Shown one piece after another: positions 50,835 through 62,277 of a stretch of DNA of 64,000 nt. Positions within the stretch are counted from its first letter, which is position 1; each line of letters begins with the position of its first letter. The stretch is from Odontocerum albicorne (taxonomy: Eukaryota > Arthropoda > Insecta > Trichoptera > Odontoceridae), in assembly GCA_949825065.1 (NCBI GenBank), contig OX463856.1:2318369-2382368 (forward strand), in the 5' to 3' direction. Both the position numbers and the translations under genes were made by a program. The notes beneath the pieces were generated by a model. It did not search any database. It saw only the letters and a program-made list of their open reading frames with translations, and had not been told where the DNA came from.

Positions 50835-51755
50835 TTAAAATCTAGGAGTGCTAATAGAAAACACTCTCTCATAGCGAGATCAAATAAATGAGGTAAGCCG
50901 AAGGATCTTCTTCAGCCTTCATTCCCTTAAAGTGTTGCAAAGATTCCTACCTAATTTTTACAAACCAAAATTTTACTCGTATAATCTCTGCTCTTTCCGA
51001 GTCTGGACGTCTGTTATTTGGATGTTACAGAAGAATAGCTGGACAAATTAGAGCGTCTTCAAAACGTTGTCAAAAAAATATTTTCAACCTACGAAAGTAC
51101 GATCTTATAGCTTCATACCAGAAGGCATTGAACTGGTTGAATGTTAGAAATAAACGCCAAATTCACATAATGTCTTTATTGTATAATACCCTTAACTGTC
51201 CCGCCACCACCTCTTATCTCGCCGAAAATTTTCAGCGTCTTTCTAATCATGGATTAGTGCTACGCTCAAACAGAGATTGTTTATTGGCTTTGCCAGTTCA
51301 CCGCTCCTCTTTTTTTACGTCGTTCTTTACTGTCCATGCAGTGAGACTCTGGAATCAGGTACAAACCAATATAAGATTTGCTCCGTCCTTCGCATGCTTT
51401 AAGAAGCGACTGAAAAAACTCTTAATTTCTAGTCAGTAAAATAACGTGTTTCATTCCCGATTTTTTTTCCTTTCCTCTCCACCACCCCTTCCTTCCCTTT
51501 TGATTGATGATATCTCACTTAACATGAAAAATAATGTTCGGGTGATTGTCCGTCTTTGTGGGGTTCGTGGGCATGTGGTCACGTATGTGTTAATGGATTT
51601 CGTGGGGATGGATAGTCATTTGAGTGATTTATGAGACCACGTAACTTGCTTCATTTACTTTTGCCTGGTTGGTTGGAAGAGATTACCGCCTGACAATAAG
51701 CCCGTCAGATTGTATTGCAATAAAAGTGTTCAATAAATAAATAAATAAAACCATA
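50835..51755 (+). pseudogene. LINE family C, RT C-terminus and complete 3' UTR
   Basis: Plus strand. The first 230 bases are frame-broken (TVK, LSHSEIK, SSAFIPLKCCKDSYL, GRLLFGCYRRIAGQ). From 51080 the frame gives FNLRKYDLIASYQKALNWLN, CPATTSYLAENFQRLSNHGL, VHAVRLWNQVQTNIRFAPSF and FKKRLKKLLISSQ, ending at 51439. The 3' UTR runs to GTATTGCAATAAAAGTG with a TAAA-repeat tail near 51750. It is 5'-truncated, as usual for LINE copies, and the catalytic box is not included. Confidence 0.85.
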
Positions 51756-51812
51756 TATATTTCCAACATAATTGTATTAGGTGTACTCCCAAAATCCAAA
51801 AAATACCCATTA

Positions 51813-52077
51813 TGTTGTTTATAGTTAAGGCATTAACGTTGTGGAGGTTTAAAGACATTGTAATTTATTTTTAACAAACACTGTTTATTCCACTTTTTTT
51901 TATGACGGTATTACCCTACCGGTTTCAAGGCTTTCACCTCATCTTCAGGGGAGCGCAAACAGTCTTGTTTGCGCTCCCCTGAAGATGGGGTGAAAGCCTT
52001 GAAACCGGTAGGGTTATACCGTCATAAAAAAAAAAAAAAAAAAGTGGAATAAACAGTGTTTGTTAAAAATAAATTAC
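51813..52077. mobile_element. Inverted pair of Penelope-type terminal repeats with 12-bp target duplication
   Basis: AAATACCCATTA lies on both sides (51801-51812 and 52078-52089). Two arms face each other around CTTGTTTGCGCTCCCCTGAA. Each arm carries the block CTGAAGATGGGG...GAAAGCCTTGAAACCGG or its inverse. 265 bp, non-coding. Confidence 0.93.
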
Positions 52078-52089
52078 AAATACCCATTA

Positions 52090-52265
52090 AAAATATGGTA
52101 GAGAGATGTAGTGGAGGTAGAGAAAACAGATATTCACTTCTTTCTTTCCCGGTACACACATTTAGTTTATTCTACACCCATACACCGTGTCATGCATACT
52201 CTTCTATTATAAAAGTTTTTCTCTCTTTCAGAATTTAATTCAATTGATCTTGCCACCTATTTCTA
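52090..52265 (-). pseudogene. RTE-like LINE C-terminal relic
   Basis: Minus strand: VEEDIEIGGKIN, KREKNFYNRRVCMTRCMGVE, then KCVYRERKK. It corresponds to the DQIKxDLKEKxLYNRRxCMTRCMGVDEAK tail of the RTE-like family, with stops. Confidence 0.55.
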
Positions 52266-52269
52266 TGTC

Positions 52270-52560
52270 TTCCTCAACTTATTATGCTTTTTTACTTTTT
52301 TTGTTGTTTTATATTTATATTTTTATGTATATTTTTTTTTGCTTGTTTTGTGATCGGTAAGAAGTATCGGTTTATTTTTTCATGCTATATGTCCTCAGTG
52401 AGATACAGGCAAAAACCTAGTTTACTGGGCATACGACAAATGAAAGGCAACAAACCCAGATCCATTAAAATTGTGTTCGAATTAAATTACCTGTTGTTCA
52501 TTCGCAAATTATGTATATTTCTTGTCATGTGTAAAATAAATAAAATATTAAATAAAATAC
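52270..52560 (+). repeat. LINE family K 3' end
   Basis: TTTTATATTTATATTTTTAT and GGTAAGAAGTATCGGTTTAT are followed by the shared tail GAGATACAGGCAAAAACCTA, AACAAACCCAGATCCATTAA and CTTGTCATGTGTAAAATAAA. The 106-codon open frame across it is not protein-like beyond its composition. Confidence 0.8.
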
Positions 52561-52679
52561 TACTTTTCTTAGATTATTTTTGTAAATCTTTCATCATTCA
52601 TTAGTTCCACGTGGCCGAACTATTTCAATGTTCATTTCGTCGCCTTAACCACTGCGTCTTATTTCAATCAATAGAATAA

Positions 52680-53195
52680 AATCTTTTGATTGATGATATC
52701 TCACTTAACATGAAAAATAATGTTCGGGTGATTGTCCGTTTTTGTGGGGGTCGTGGGCATATATATGTTCACGTATGTGTTTATGGATTTCGTGGGGATG
52801 GATAGTCGTTTGAATGATTTATGCAACCATGTAACTTGCTTCATTTATGTTGTTTATAGTTAAGGCAACATTGTGAGGGTTTATAGACATTGTAATATAT
52901 TTTTATCAAACACTGTTTATTCCACTTTTTTATGACGGTATAACCCTACCGGTTTCAAGGCTTTCACCTCATCTTCAGGGGAGCGCAAACAAGACTTGTT
53001 TGCGCTCCCCTGAAGATGTGGTGAAAGCCTTGAAACCAGTAGGGTTATACCGTCATAAAAAAGTGGAATAAACAGTGTTTGATAAAAATAAATTACAATT
53101 GCTTCATTTACTTTTGTCTGGTTGGCTGGAAGAGATTGCCACCTGGTAATAAGCTTGCCAGATTGTATTTGCAATAAAAATGCTTAATACATAAG
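52680..53195 (+). repeat. LINE family C 3' UTR split by a Penelope pair
   Basis: GATGATATCTCACTTAACAT through TGTAACTTGCTTCATTTA is interrupted at 52848-53098 and resumes TTGCTTCATTTACTTTTGTC, ending GTATTTGCAATAAAAATG. The insert and its 12-bp duplication can be removed cleanly. Confidence 0.92.
52848..53098. mobile_element. Inverted pair of Penelope-type terminal repeats with 12-bp target duplication
   Basis: TTGCTTCATTTA flanks both sides (52836-52847 and 53099-53110). 251 bp. Plus-strand core: CTGAAGA at 53010-53016 and GAAAC at 53032-53036. The inverse core on the other arm is at 52972-52978 and 52952-52956. The outer end TGTTGTTTATAGTTAAGGCA is the same as in the copy at 51813. Confidence 0.94.
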
Positions 53196-53199
53196 ATTT

Positions 53200-54210
53200 A
53201 AATAAATAATAAATAAATGCATTGGAAACTTCAACTGCAAAAAGGTAAAAATCTGACATATACATATATTCAACTTCCATCTATTGATATCACACTAATT
53301 GTAAAAGCTGTCAACATTATACTACTAAACTGTACAATTAATAACAGACTGGCCAATAATTTTAAGATCATCTGCAGCATTACTACAACATTATTTAAAA
53401 TGTCAATAGTAATATCATTTATAAACAGCAAAGGACTTGCAAGAAATCCTTAAAGGACACCACATGTACTGGTAAATGTAAAATATTGGCAAGAACATAT
53501 TCTAACGCGTAGATAAGGTTTTTGTGTGAATGTCTTGCAATATCTGATGTCTATCCTACTATGACAGGAAAATTGCTTTTAATGATATGTAAGTAGGCAT
53601 TCATAAAGTAAGGTAAGTATTCATAAAATTCGCCTTAAATTTAACGAAAAATCAACTAGTAATAATATTGTACGCTAATTGTCCTTAAATTAGTCAATAA
53701 CTTACTTTTTCTAGAGTAAAGCTGAAATCAAATTAAAATCCTTCAATTTAACGTTTTTAATATATGTATAATTTGCTCATGTTTTTTAAAACGTTTATAA
53801 ATATTTAATTAAAACTATGAGAACGGTTTAAACAACTGTAAAAAGAATATGAAAGTTTCTTTTTCAAATACTTATTAAAAACTCGAGAACAATGCAGATA
53901 AGGTACGGGTTAAAAATTCAAGAGCTCATAATTACCCGGACTGTTTGTTTTCCCGAATTGAGAAAGTTCTAGCATTAAAATTAATAAGAACGAAAAAAAA
54001 TTTCATCGAGAATTTTAATTTCACCTTACAAATTGTTTTATGAAAGTTCAAGGGTCAATAAAATCCAACGAGATAAGTTTAAAAATTCATGAAGTATTTC
54101 TTTATGGCCATTCTTTCAGCTTTCTTAACCCATAGCAATACGTGATTAAAATAGTCGTCGAGTTTATTTAAAAGAATTCTCGAGGAAACAGGTGGTAGGT
54201 TGAAAAGCTT
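53200..54210. other. No recognised feature
   Basis: AT-rich, 1 kb. The 78-codon frame at 53217 has no motif. Confidence 0.4.
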
Positions 54211-54214
54211 AACT

Positions 54215-55060
54215 GCTATAAAACTGTTTATTTTTATTTATTAATTTATTATTACACATGGCAAGAAATATACATAATTTACGAAAAAACAACAGGTAAT
54301 TTAATTTGGACATATATTATTTTAATGGATCTGGGTTTGTCGCCTTTTATTTTTTCGTATCCCCAGTAAACTAGGCTTTTACCTGTATCTCGTTGTATCA
54401 TGATGTTTCCAGTTGTAATGGAGTGTCATGATGTCATGTCAAACTCTTCACACATCATCACTCCAGAAAGACCAAAAATGTTCATACCATAATATACCGC
54501 ACACAATCATAAGAATAAAAATTAAAACAAAAAAAACAAAAATTAATCCAAAATGAAACCAAAAATGTTCATCCCATAATATACCGCACACAATCATAAG
54601 AATAAATATAAAAACAAAAATATAGAGAAACACAAATATAAAACAACAAGAAAAAGCCCACACTCAAGAGCCCACACAAATATTTTCCACACGTCATTCA
54701 TCCTGAAAGCCCAAGTACTCAAAATCCTGTCGCAATAACCCCCACGCTCCGATCGACTGTCTAAATGGTTTTCTTTCCTTTATCTTTATTGAATTTGGCA
54801 CGCCATTGTATGTCATGGGAGCCAAATAAGCATATTGTCTTTGGTCATAAGAGGTTTTAACTCTAGGGATGGGGAACATTTGATTAGTTGCCATGCGTGT
54901 CATATGTCTCTGCTGAGTTTGCATCTTCCCTTCCTCTCGATGGTAGTGCCAGAGAATGGATTTGAGATGCAAATTGGCTATGTTCAGGACCCGATACTCT
55001 CTGAAAAGCTCCACCATGGGATACCGAGCAGGAAGTTTATTAATTATTTTCACAATCAAT
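54215..55060 (-). pseudogene. LINE family K, RT C-terminus and 3' UTR, copy 1
   Basis: Minus strand: HMTRMATNQMFPIPRVKTSY, then DQRQYAYLAPMTYNGVPNSI and a short C-terminus to 54694. In CR1/jockey-type RT the protein ends with a TR...L..PRVRTSxGQRSxxYxAPxxWNxLP segment, which this matches. The 3' UTR holds an 87-bp tandem duplication (54472-54650) and ends in the family K tail CTTGCCATGTGTAATAATAA. There is no catalytic motif. Confidence 0.72.
54472..54650. repeat. 87-bp tandem duplication
   Basis: CCAAAAATGTTCATACCATA and ATACCGCACACAATCATAAG recur with a period of 87 bases. The equivalent region of copy 2 (55575 onward) has a single unit. Confidence 0.88.
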
Positions 55061-55144
55061 TGTTGGGAAACCTACAATATGTGTTTTTGGGTATCGAGAA
55101 ACAAAAAAAAGATAACTTTTCACCTTTCATTTCTATTTAATAGT

Positions 55145-56100
55145 TAATTTATTTTACAATTGACAAGAAATGTACATAATTTGCGAAAAAGCAACTGGTT
55201 ATTTAATTTGTACACACAATTGTAATGGATCTGGGTTTGTTGCCTTTCATTTGTCGTGTCCCCAGTAAACTAGGCGTTTGCCTGTATCTCACTGAGGACA
55301 TATAGCATGAAAAATAAATCGATACTTTTTGCCGATTTTTAATCATATAAAACCCCGTTGCATATTCTCATCAGCCTGACAAACTGTGGCACTTAACTAC
55401 ACATGTGTATATTGGATGGAAATGATGAGGGGTAACATGAGCTTAATTCGTTCATATGCTACCATTCAACATATCTGAATTGGACAACAACATATCTGAC
55501 AAACAGTGACACTCAATTACATATGTATACTTCACGCGAAATCAAACTCCTCACGTTTCATCACTCCAGACAGACGAAAACATTCATCCCACAATATACC
55601 GCACATAGCCATAAAAATAAAAAATATACATATATAAAAATATTAATATAAAACAACAAAAAACACCACACTCAAGAGCTCATACAAACTTTTTCCACAA
55701 GTCATTCCTCTTGCAAGCCCAAGTACTTAAACTCCTGTCACAATAACAACCACGCTCCGATCGACTGCTTAAATTATTTTCCTCCCTTTGCCTTTATTGA
55801 ATTCGGCACCCCATTGTATGTCATGGGAGCTAAATAGGCATATTGCCTTTGATCAAAATATGTTTTAACTCTAGGGATGTGGAACATTTGATCAGTTGTC
55901 ATGCGTGTCATGTGTCTCTGCTGAGTCTGCATCTTCCCTTCATATCGATGATAGTGTAAGAGAATGGATTTGAGATTAACGTTAATTATTCGAAACATGT
56001 ATGATATAACAACTCTTTTACCGTTATATCTATAAATGAGGAAATATTGATGAATTATTCCTATCATTAAATTTATAGAATGTTTAAAAAAAATAGTACA
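55145..56100 (-). pseudogene. LINE family K, RT C-terminus and 3' UTR, copy 2
   Basis: Minus strand: VNLKSILLHYHRYEGKMQTQ, HMTRMTTDQMFHIPRVKTYF, DQRQYAYLAPMTYNGVPNSI, ending KAKGGK. The 3' UTR continues through TACCGCACATAGCC-type sequence (inverse) to the shared tail, ending CTTGTCAATTGTAAAATAAA. It lies in the same direction directly beside copy 1. Confidence 0.72.
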
Positions 56101-56103
56101 CAC

Positions 56104-56865
56104 TTTTATACAAAGCCGTTTATTTGAACTTTCTGCAAGAATTTGTCATACCACGGATTCCTGAGGAGATAAAGGGTAAGGAGAACTTTTATTTCCATAA
56201 AGATGGTACTTTCATCGGGATGTGAGAGCTTCTGGATATTGATAAAATTTGCCAAATGGATTGAATGTAGATGTAGAAATAACTACCCCCTGCCCTTTGC
56301 AGACCTCACGCAAATAGATTTTTTATGAGGACTCGTCAAATATATAGTTTATGGCATCAAATCGACAAAAGTTAATGAATAAGGAGCAATTATGAAAATA
56401 TAATGCGCCCAAACACCTAAAAAAATTATTCGTGATGTTTGCAATTCCACGTTATCAGTTGCATATGGTTCAAAATAATCATCAATTTGAGCGTTTGCTA
56501 TATTGTAACAACCTCCACATACATCTGACTTCTTGAATTTAAAATTTTAATATTATATATCGTGTTTTTATTTTTTGATACACTCTGGGTATCTTAATTT
56601 TATGGTAATTGTCTCAATTCATAGATATTTTTCGTTCAATTCATATTGTGATGACAAATGTATCATTTACTGAAAAGCCAAATCAACATTTTTTCAAGTA
56701 TAAGCAATAATCCGTCTACAATGACGAAAGTAAATCAATAACTTAAATATTTATATTTCACTACTTGACAGTTAAGTCCCCTCGTCTTAAAAAAAACATT
56801 CTTTGCTTTTGTCATTTTGTGTTTTATTATCACAGCAAGAAGTGACGGCTGTCAAATAGTAATAG
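56104..56865. other. No recognised feature
   Basis: AT-rich. I see nothing coding or repetitive. Confidence 0.4.
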
Positions 56866-56869
56866 AAAT

Positions 56870-57566
56870 TTTAATATTTATGTAACATGTTTTGAATGCA
56901 GGACTTTTAGTATTATTTATAATAAAACACAATTAAGTACCACTTCAAAAATAAAACTCAGAAACTCAAAAAATGCATAAAATTCTATATTCAAAACACG
57001 TTTCAGAGCATCTTTATTTTTCATGACAACAGTTCTAGATTATTTTTAGATGTTTTTTTTTTTCTATGGCTTTCGAACTATAAACGACGTGCCAACGACT
57101 GAAAACTAAATATTTATGTAACACGTTTTGAATACTGGACTTTTAGCATTATTTATAACAAAAACAATTACGTACCACACCAAAACTAAAACTCGGAAAC
57201 TCAAAAAATGCATAAAATCGTACGTTCGAAACACGTTTCAGAGCACCTTTATTTTCCATGACAACAGTTCTAGATTATTTTTAGATGTTTTTTTTCATGG
57301 CTTTTGAACTATGTATAAACGACGTGCAAACGACTGAAAACTAAATATTTATGAAACACGTTTTGAATACCGGACTTTTAGCATTATTTGTTACAAAAAT
57401 AATAAAGTACCACACCAAAAATAAAACTCAGAAACTCAAAAAATGCATAAAATCCTACATTCGAAACACGTTTCAGAGCATCTTTATTTTCCTTGACAAC
57501 AGTTCTAGATTATTTTTAGATATTTTTTTCCATGGTTTTCGAACTATGTTTAAACGACGTGCAAAC
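56870..57566 (+). repeat. 235-bp tandem repeat, 3 copies
   Basis: TGTAACATGTTTTGAATGCA begins unit 1 at 56881; equivalent points are 57117 and 57352 (periods 236 and 235). Each unit carries AAACTCAGAAACTCAAAAAA, TTTCAGAGCATCTTTATTTT and TGACAACAGTTCTAGATTAT. Identity between units is high. The 75-codon frame inside it is not shared by the other units. Confidence 0.93.
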
Positions 57567-57569
57567 ATA

Positions 57570-58765
57570 CTTATATAACTTAGTATGTTTACTTATATAA
57601 TTTGCGATCAATTTCAATCATTCGAATAGTTACATCATTTACTTAAAAATACAAGACAGTGAGTGATTGCAAAAATCTAAGTTTAATCAAATTATAAATA
57701 TTAAAACATGAATAGGACTCAAAACACAAAGAGTGTAAGAAAAAAAGGGCGTCGATACAACCTTACACACACATTATATAAGTAAACATCAGGTCAGAGC
57801 TAAAATAAACGAGGTCCGTCTTGTACATGTGTGTTTTTTTTTAAAGAAATTATTTCTTCTAATTTTTTCCGTAAGATTTTAAAACTTGTCAAAAAACGTC
57901 TTTTCTTTCTTTTTTAAATATTAAAGTATGGTGAATATTTTTATTTAGTCATTAGAAATGTTGTCTTTTAATATGGAAGGTAAGGACAAAATACACTGGT
58001 GAATTTTAAAAAAAAATGTATTATACTCGTATTTAGAAAAAAAAAAGTAATATTTTTTTCTCTCAAATTCATGAATGCTGACACATTTCTATTAAAAAAA
58101 AACATTATTTGTATAAAGAGTTTTCCCAAAATTAATGCGTTTTATACGAAGATGTTAATTGATTTTTTTATGTTTTTGAATCATTATAATTATAGGATAT
58201 TCTTTTTCAACGTTTACGGTAAGATATCGTAAAATAAGCAATTAAATAAATTGAAACCAAATGTGTTAACCACCCTTCTGTAATATCCACCGAAAGGGTT
58301 TGCTCGATCCTTGCTGGACTTACTTGAAGTTACATTTGAGATAAGGCTGCTTCATTCGAAATTTGTTATTTAGCATTCCAGTGGTGATTTCTGAGAAGCA
58401 ATTCCATTTGTCTTAACTCGAAATAAAGATAACATTACGGTTAAAATGTAAACAAATAATCACTTTTTTATGCCACTATGCAGTTCTTATTTAAATCAAC
58501 GAAAATAATTTCTACTTGTATTATTTTGAGTTTTGTTTTTGAAATTGTGTTTTATATCTACGAGTATTATGCCGATAAAATGTATAAGTTTTTGAAAACA
58601 ATTGTATTTAATTGCTATTTAATTTCATGAAAGTTAAATTAAATAAATAAAGCGTAAATTTAATCAAATCGTAAATCTTAATATAACACAAAATGACCTC
58701 AGTGATTTAGTTAGAAATATGTCAAATTCAATCATTTAGTTAGAAATATTTCAAATTCGAAATAT
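57570..58765. other. No recognised feature
   Basis: AT-rich, 1.2 kb. TTATATAAGTAAACAT at 57775 mirrors ATGTTTACTTATATAA at 57586, giving a spaced inverted repeat of about 200 bp, but I see no other sign of an element. Confidence 0.4.
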
Positions 58766-58769
58766 ATCA

Positions 58770-58882
58770 AAGTCTTGTTTGTGCTCCCCTGAAGATGAGG
58801 TGAAAGCCTTGAAACCGGTAGGATTATACCGTCACAAAAAAGTGGAATAAACAGGGTTTGATAAAAATAAATTACTATGTCA
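58770..58882 (+). mobile_element. Solo Penelope-type terminal repeat half
   Basis: It begins GTCTTGTTTGTGCTCCCCTG, has CTGAAGATGAGGTGAAAGCC and TTGAAACCGGTAGG, and ends AGTGGAATAAACAGGGTTTG plus ATAAAAATAAATTAC. Only one arm is present. It is flanked by short AAATATxTCAAA repeats on the left. Confidence 0.88.
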
Positions 58883-58884
58883 AA

Positions 58885-59685
58885 TTCCTTCCTAGAGGTT
58901 TCGGGTTTTGTTTCTCAATATTACCCTAAAAAGTAAGGTAGCAATCTGGAGAAATAGTTCGCCTGTAAACAATATTTGCGTGCATGAGTACTGTTAAAAT
59001 GTGCGATGAAGGATTGAAAGCTTTTTGTCTACTCAAGTTATTCTAAATTTCGAAGGCCAGATTAATAGATTTAAGACAATTTCACTCTTCGACATTTTTC
59101 AGCGTCAGTTCGGATATGTTCAGGGGTAGAAATAAACACACTCTCTAGTCGTCTTCATTATGGCTGAGGTTCATTATCTTCCTGATAAGGCCTGCACTAT
59201 GTTTACCCAGCTATTTATATTTGTGGCCAGATGTAAAGCCTCACACAGTGTGAAGTTGATAACTTTATCTAGTCGATCCAACGCAAGGGGGTGCGGTTTC
59301 TTGATCTCTTGAAAGAAACGTTGCCCAGTATCACAGACTTTTCGAAGCTTGTATCATCGTTTCTTAATATATGTATATATTTGTATGATTTTTATCATGA
59401 ATAATGCGTAATTTGGTTAAACCACACTTATAAACGAATTCACGTCATCAAGGAACGACGAAATGTCAGATTTTTAGGATTTTGACATTTGAACCTGAAT
59501 TACAGTTTCCGAGTCCAATTATATTCGAGTTCGAATTCAAGTACATAAGTTATAGTTTCCAAGTTCAAGTAAAATAATGAATTTGCAGGATTCTTTAAAC
59601 AGGTTGTCAAAGAACATGTCTAAACATGTGTTGATATGCATTTGTTCAACTGACAAAAAAGAAAAACCCTGCAGAACTCAATATA
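58885..59685. other. No recognised feature
   Basis: I see no coding motif or repeat. Confidence 0.4.
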
Positions 59686-59689
59686 TTGT

Positions 59690-59790
59690 ATTGTATTGCT
59701 TAATATAATACTTTCGTTGTATTCAGTACAACCTGGCGAGCTTATTGCCACGTGGTAATGTCTTCTAACAAATCGGATGTGGAGAGCTAC
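59690..59790 (-). repeat. SINE family S, 3' tail only
   Basis: Minus strand: GATTTGTTAGAAGACATTAC, GGCAATAAGCTCGCCAGGTT and GTACTGAATACAACGAAAGT, matching the tails at 39.6 and 48.1 kb and, less closely, LINE family C. Confidence 0.55.
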
Positions 59791-60195
59791 ATTACACTTC
59801 TGATATGTAAGGAGTGTATTGTAGCTCTTCGGAAATGGAAACATTTACAGAATTATCATATTTTACTAAATTATTGAAATATTTAATACAAACATAAAAC
59901 ATTGTATTACAATATTCTTAACATTTATTTTGATATAATCATTTTAGTAAATGCTTCAGAAAAGTCTGAACTACTCAAAAACGTCGTCTTGATTTCGATC
60001 GGGTCTTAAAGTGCTAATTTTTCACTTTTCTTAAATCATTTGAACGAAGTGAATCTTGATATTAAACTATTTTATATTTATACTCTACAATAAATAATTT
60101 TAATACATTTTTGATAACTTCATCGCATTGTAAGCGTCTTACTTACGGTTGTAAAAAATCTCACTCATTCAGCTACATACTCATAAGCCTCCTCC
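59791..60195. other. No recognised feature
   Basis: AT-rich. Confidence 0.4.
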
Positions 60196-60199
60196 TGGT

Positions 60200-60545
60200 G
60201 CTTGGAAAGTACTGGAGAAGGTGATACTAAACAGAAACACTGCATACCATACCCAGCACAACACGAGCAATTCGGCTTGAGAACAAAGCATTCTTCCGTA
60301 CACCAACTCACCCGCGTGGCTGAAGACGTGTCGACGGGCTTCAACATGCATTAGGTACTTCACTGGAATGGTCCTGCTGAACCTGGTTAAGGCCTTCGAC
60401 ACGGTCTGACACGACGGCTTAGTACACAAGCACCGTCTTATATCATATATATTCTCCGATTCTACCTAACCGATCGACACTTTGTCGTTCGGGTGAGTGG
60501 GAGGCGCATCACCCCCAGAAACATCTCAATGGGCGTATCCTATCG
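60200..60545 (+). pseudogene. Jockey-like LINE RT internal fragment
   Basis: Plus strand across frames: AQHEQFGLRTKHSSVHQLTR (family QHGFRxxHSTxHQLLR), VAEDVSTGFNMH, then GMVLLNLVKAFDTV with a TGA and HDGLVHK (family DVxKAFDTVWHxGLVYKL, holding the first catalytic Asp region), and YLTDRHFVVRVSGRR. Related to, but distinct from, the complete element at 18-21 kb. Neither its ends nor YADD are present. Confidence 0.78.
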
Positions 60546-60732
60546 TGTCAGTTATCAAAAATTCATGTTTTGATTTTTATATGAAAACGGTCTGGAGGAG
60601 GTGGTATGAATCACATTTGTTCATCTGTAACTTTCTTGGATCTTTTTCTAATTTTTACTTTTCATTTTAAAATTATATTATAATACTCCCCGGGCAATAA
60701 ATATTTGGATCTTTAACCCCGTAATTAAAAAG

Positions 60733-61204
<472 letters not shown>

Positions 61205-61224
61205 TTCATTTTAATCTTCAGCAC

Positions 61225-61731
61225 CAACTGCAAGAATTGGTAGAGGTCAATAAAGAAATTGGTTCAAAAATAAATATATCAAAAACCAAATATATGATGA
61301 ACAGCTTTGCTACCCCAAAACCCAATAAACGTAGATGGAAAGCTGCTAGAAATTGTCTAAGAATATGTGTATCTGGGCCAACTTATTTCCTTTGTAGGTG
61401 GTATATCGGAGGAAATAGCACGAAGGACAAAACTAGCGTGAGCTTATTTGTACGTTTGAACAACATCTTCAAAAGTAATCTCCCGATATCCTTGAAGCGA
61501 AGGGTCTACAACCAGTGTATTCCTCCAGTACTAACGCATGGCTGCGAGACATGGACGCTCACAGTAAAAAATACACAAAAGCTCCAGACCGCACAAATGA
61601 GCATGGAGAGATGCATGTTGGGATATACTAAAATAGACCGTAAACGAAACACCTGGATTCGCATATAACAAAGGTAGAAGACGTTATAAAGGTGTGCAAA
61701 AGAATGAAGTGGCAATCGGCGGGACACTTAG
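61225..61731 (+). pseudogene. RTE-like LINE RT C-terminal fragment
   Basis: An open frame of 143 codons (61237-61668): KEIGSKINISKTKYMMN, LNNIFKSNLPISLKRRVYNQ, CIPPVLTHGCETWTLTVKNT, KLQTAQMSMERCMLGYTKID, RKRNTWIRI. After a one-base shift it continues KVEDVIKVCKRMKWQSAGHL to 61731. This is the RT thumb and following segment of an RTE-like LINE (family LPVLTYGCETWTLT, MKWxWAGHIAR). The catalytic box would lie upstream, where the TA tract now begins. Confidence 0.85.
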
Positions 61732-62277
61732 GCTTCCACGAATGCGTGAGCTTTTTATTTTGTCTCTTAGGGACACACCAGCTGACCATCTTAGCATGCG
61801 CATTTCAGCTTTTTCTAGTCTGCCTAGAGCAGTGCTCCGCAACCAGTGTGCCGTGGCACACTAGTGTGCCGTGAGCCGGATACAGGTGTGCCGCGGTCAA
61901 ATTCAATGTATTTGACATATTACAATTTTTTCATTATGTATTTAATACACAATGACAAATTATTTTTCATAATATTGTCTATTTTTCAAAATGTAGTATA
62001 GAATAATTATTATAACTAAATAATTTTTCAATGGTCCTCCAGCGCCTGGTGCCAACTGTTGAAAAACTGCGTAGTGTGCTTTGTACACACCATGGCCGCA
62101 CCAAATTAGTCATAGACAAAGAAAAATTACCCCTTATGCGCGTCGCTGAAGACTCATGCGCATGCGTTATACTGCATTTGAATTTGCAATTTGCATTTAC
62201 AGTTTTATGTATGTATACTTTTCAAATAAAAACAAAAATTTATTGTAAAATTTGTGTATCAATTTAATACCTATATA

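Noticed and set aside
52284..52604. Membrane protein suggested by hydrophobic residues
   Set aside because: The hydrophobicity comes from T-rich 3' UTR sequence of LINE family K, which is also present as non-coding sequence in other copies.
57351..57578. Small protein inside the 235-bp repeat
   Set aside because: The other two repeat units do not keep the frame.
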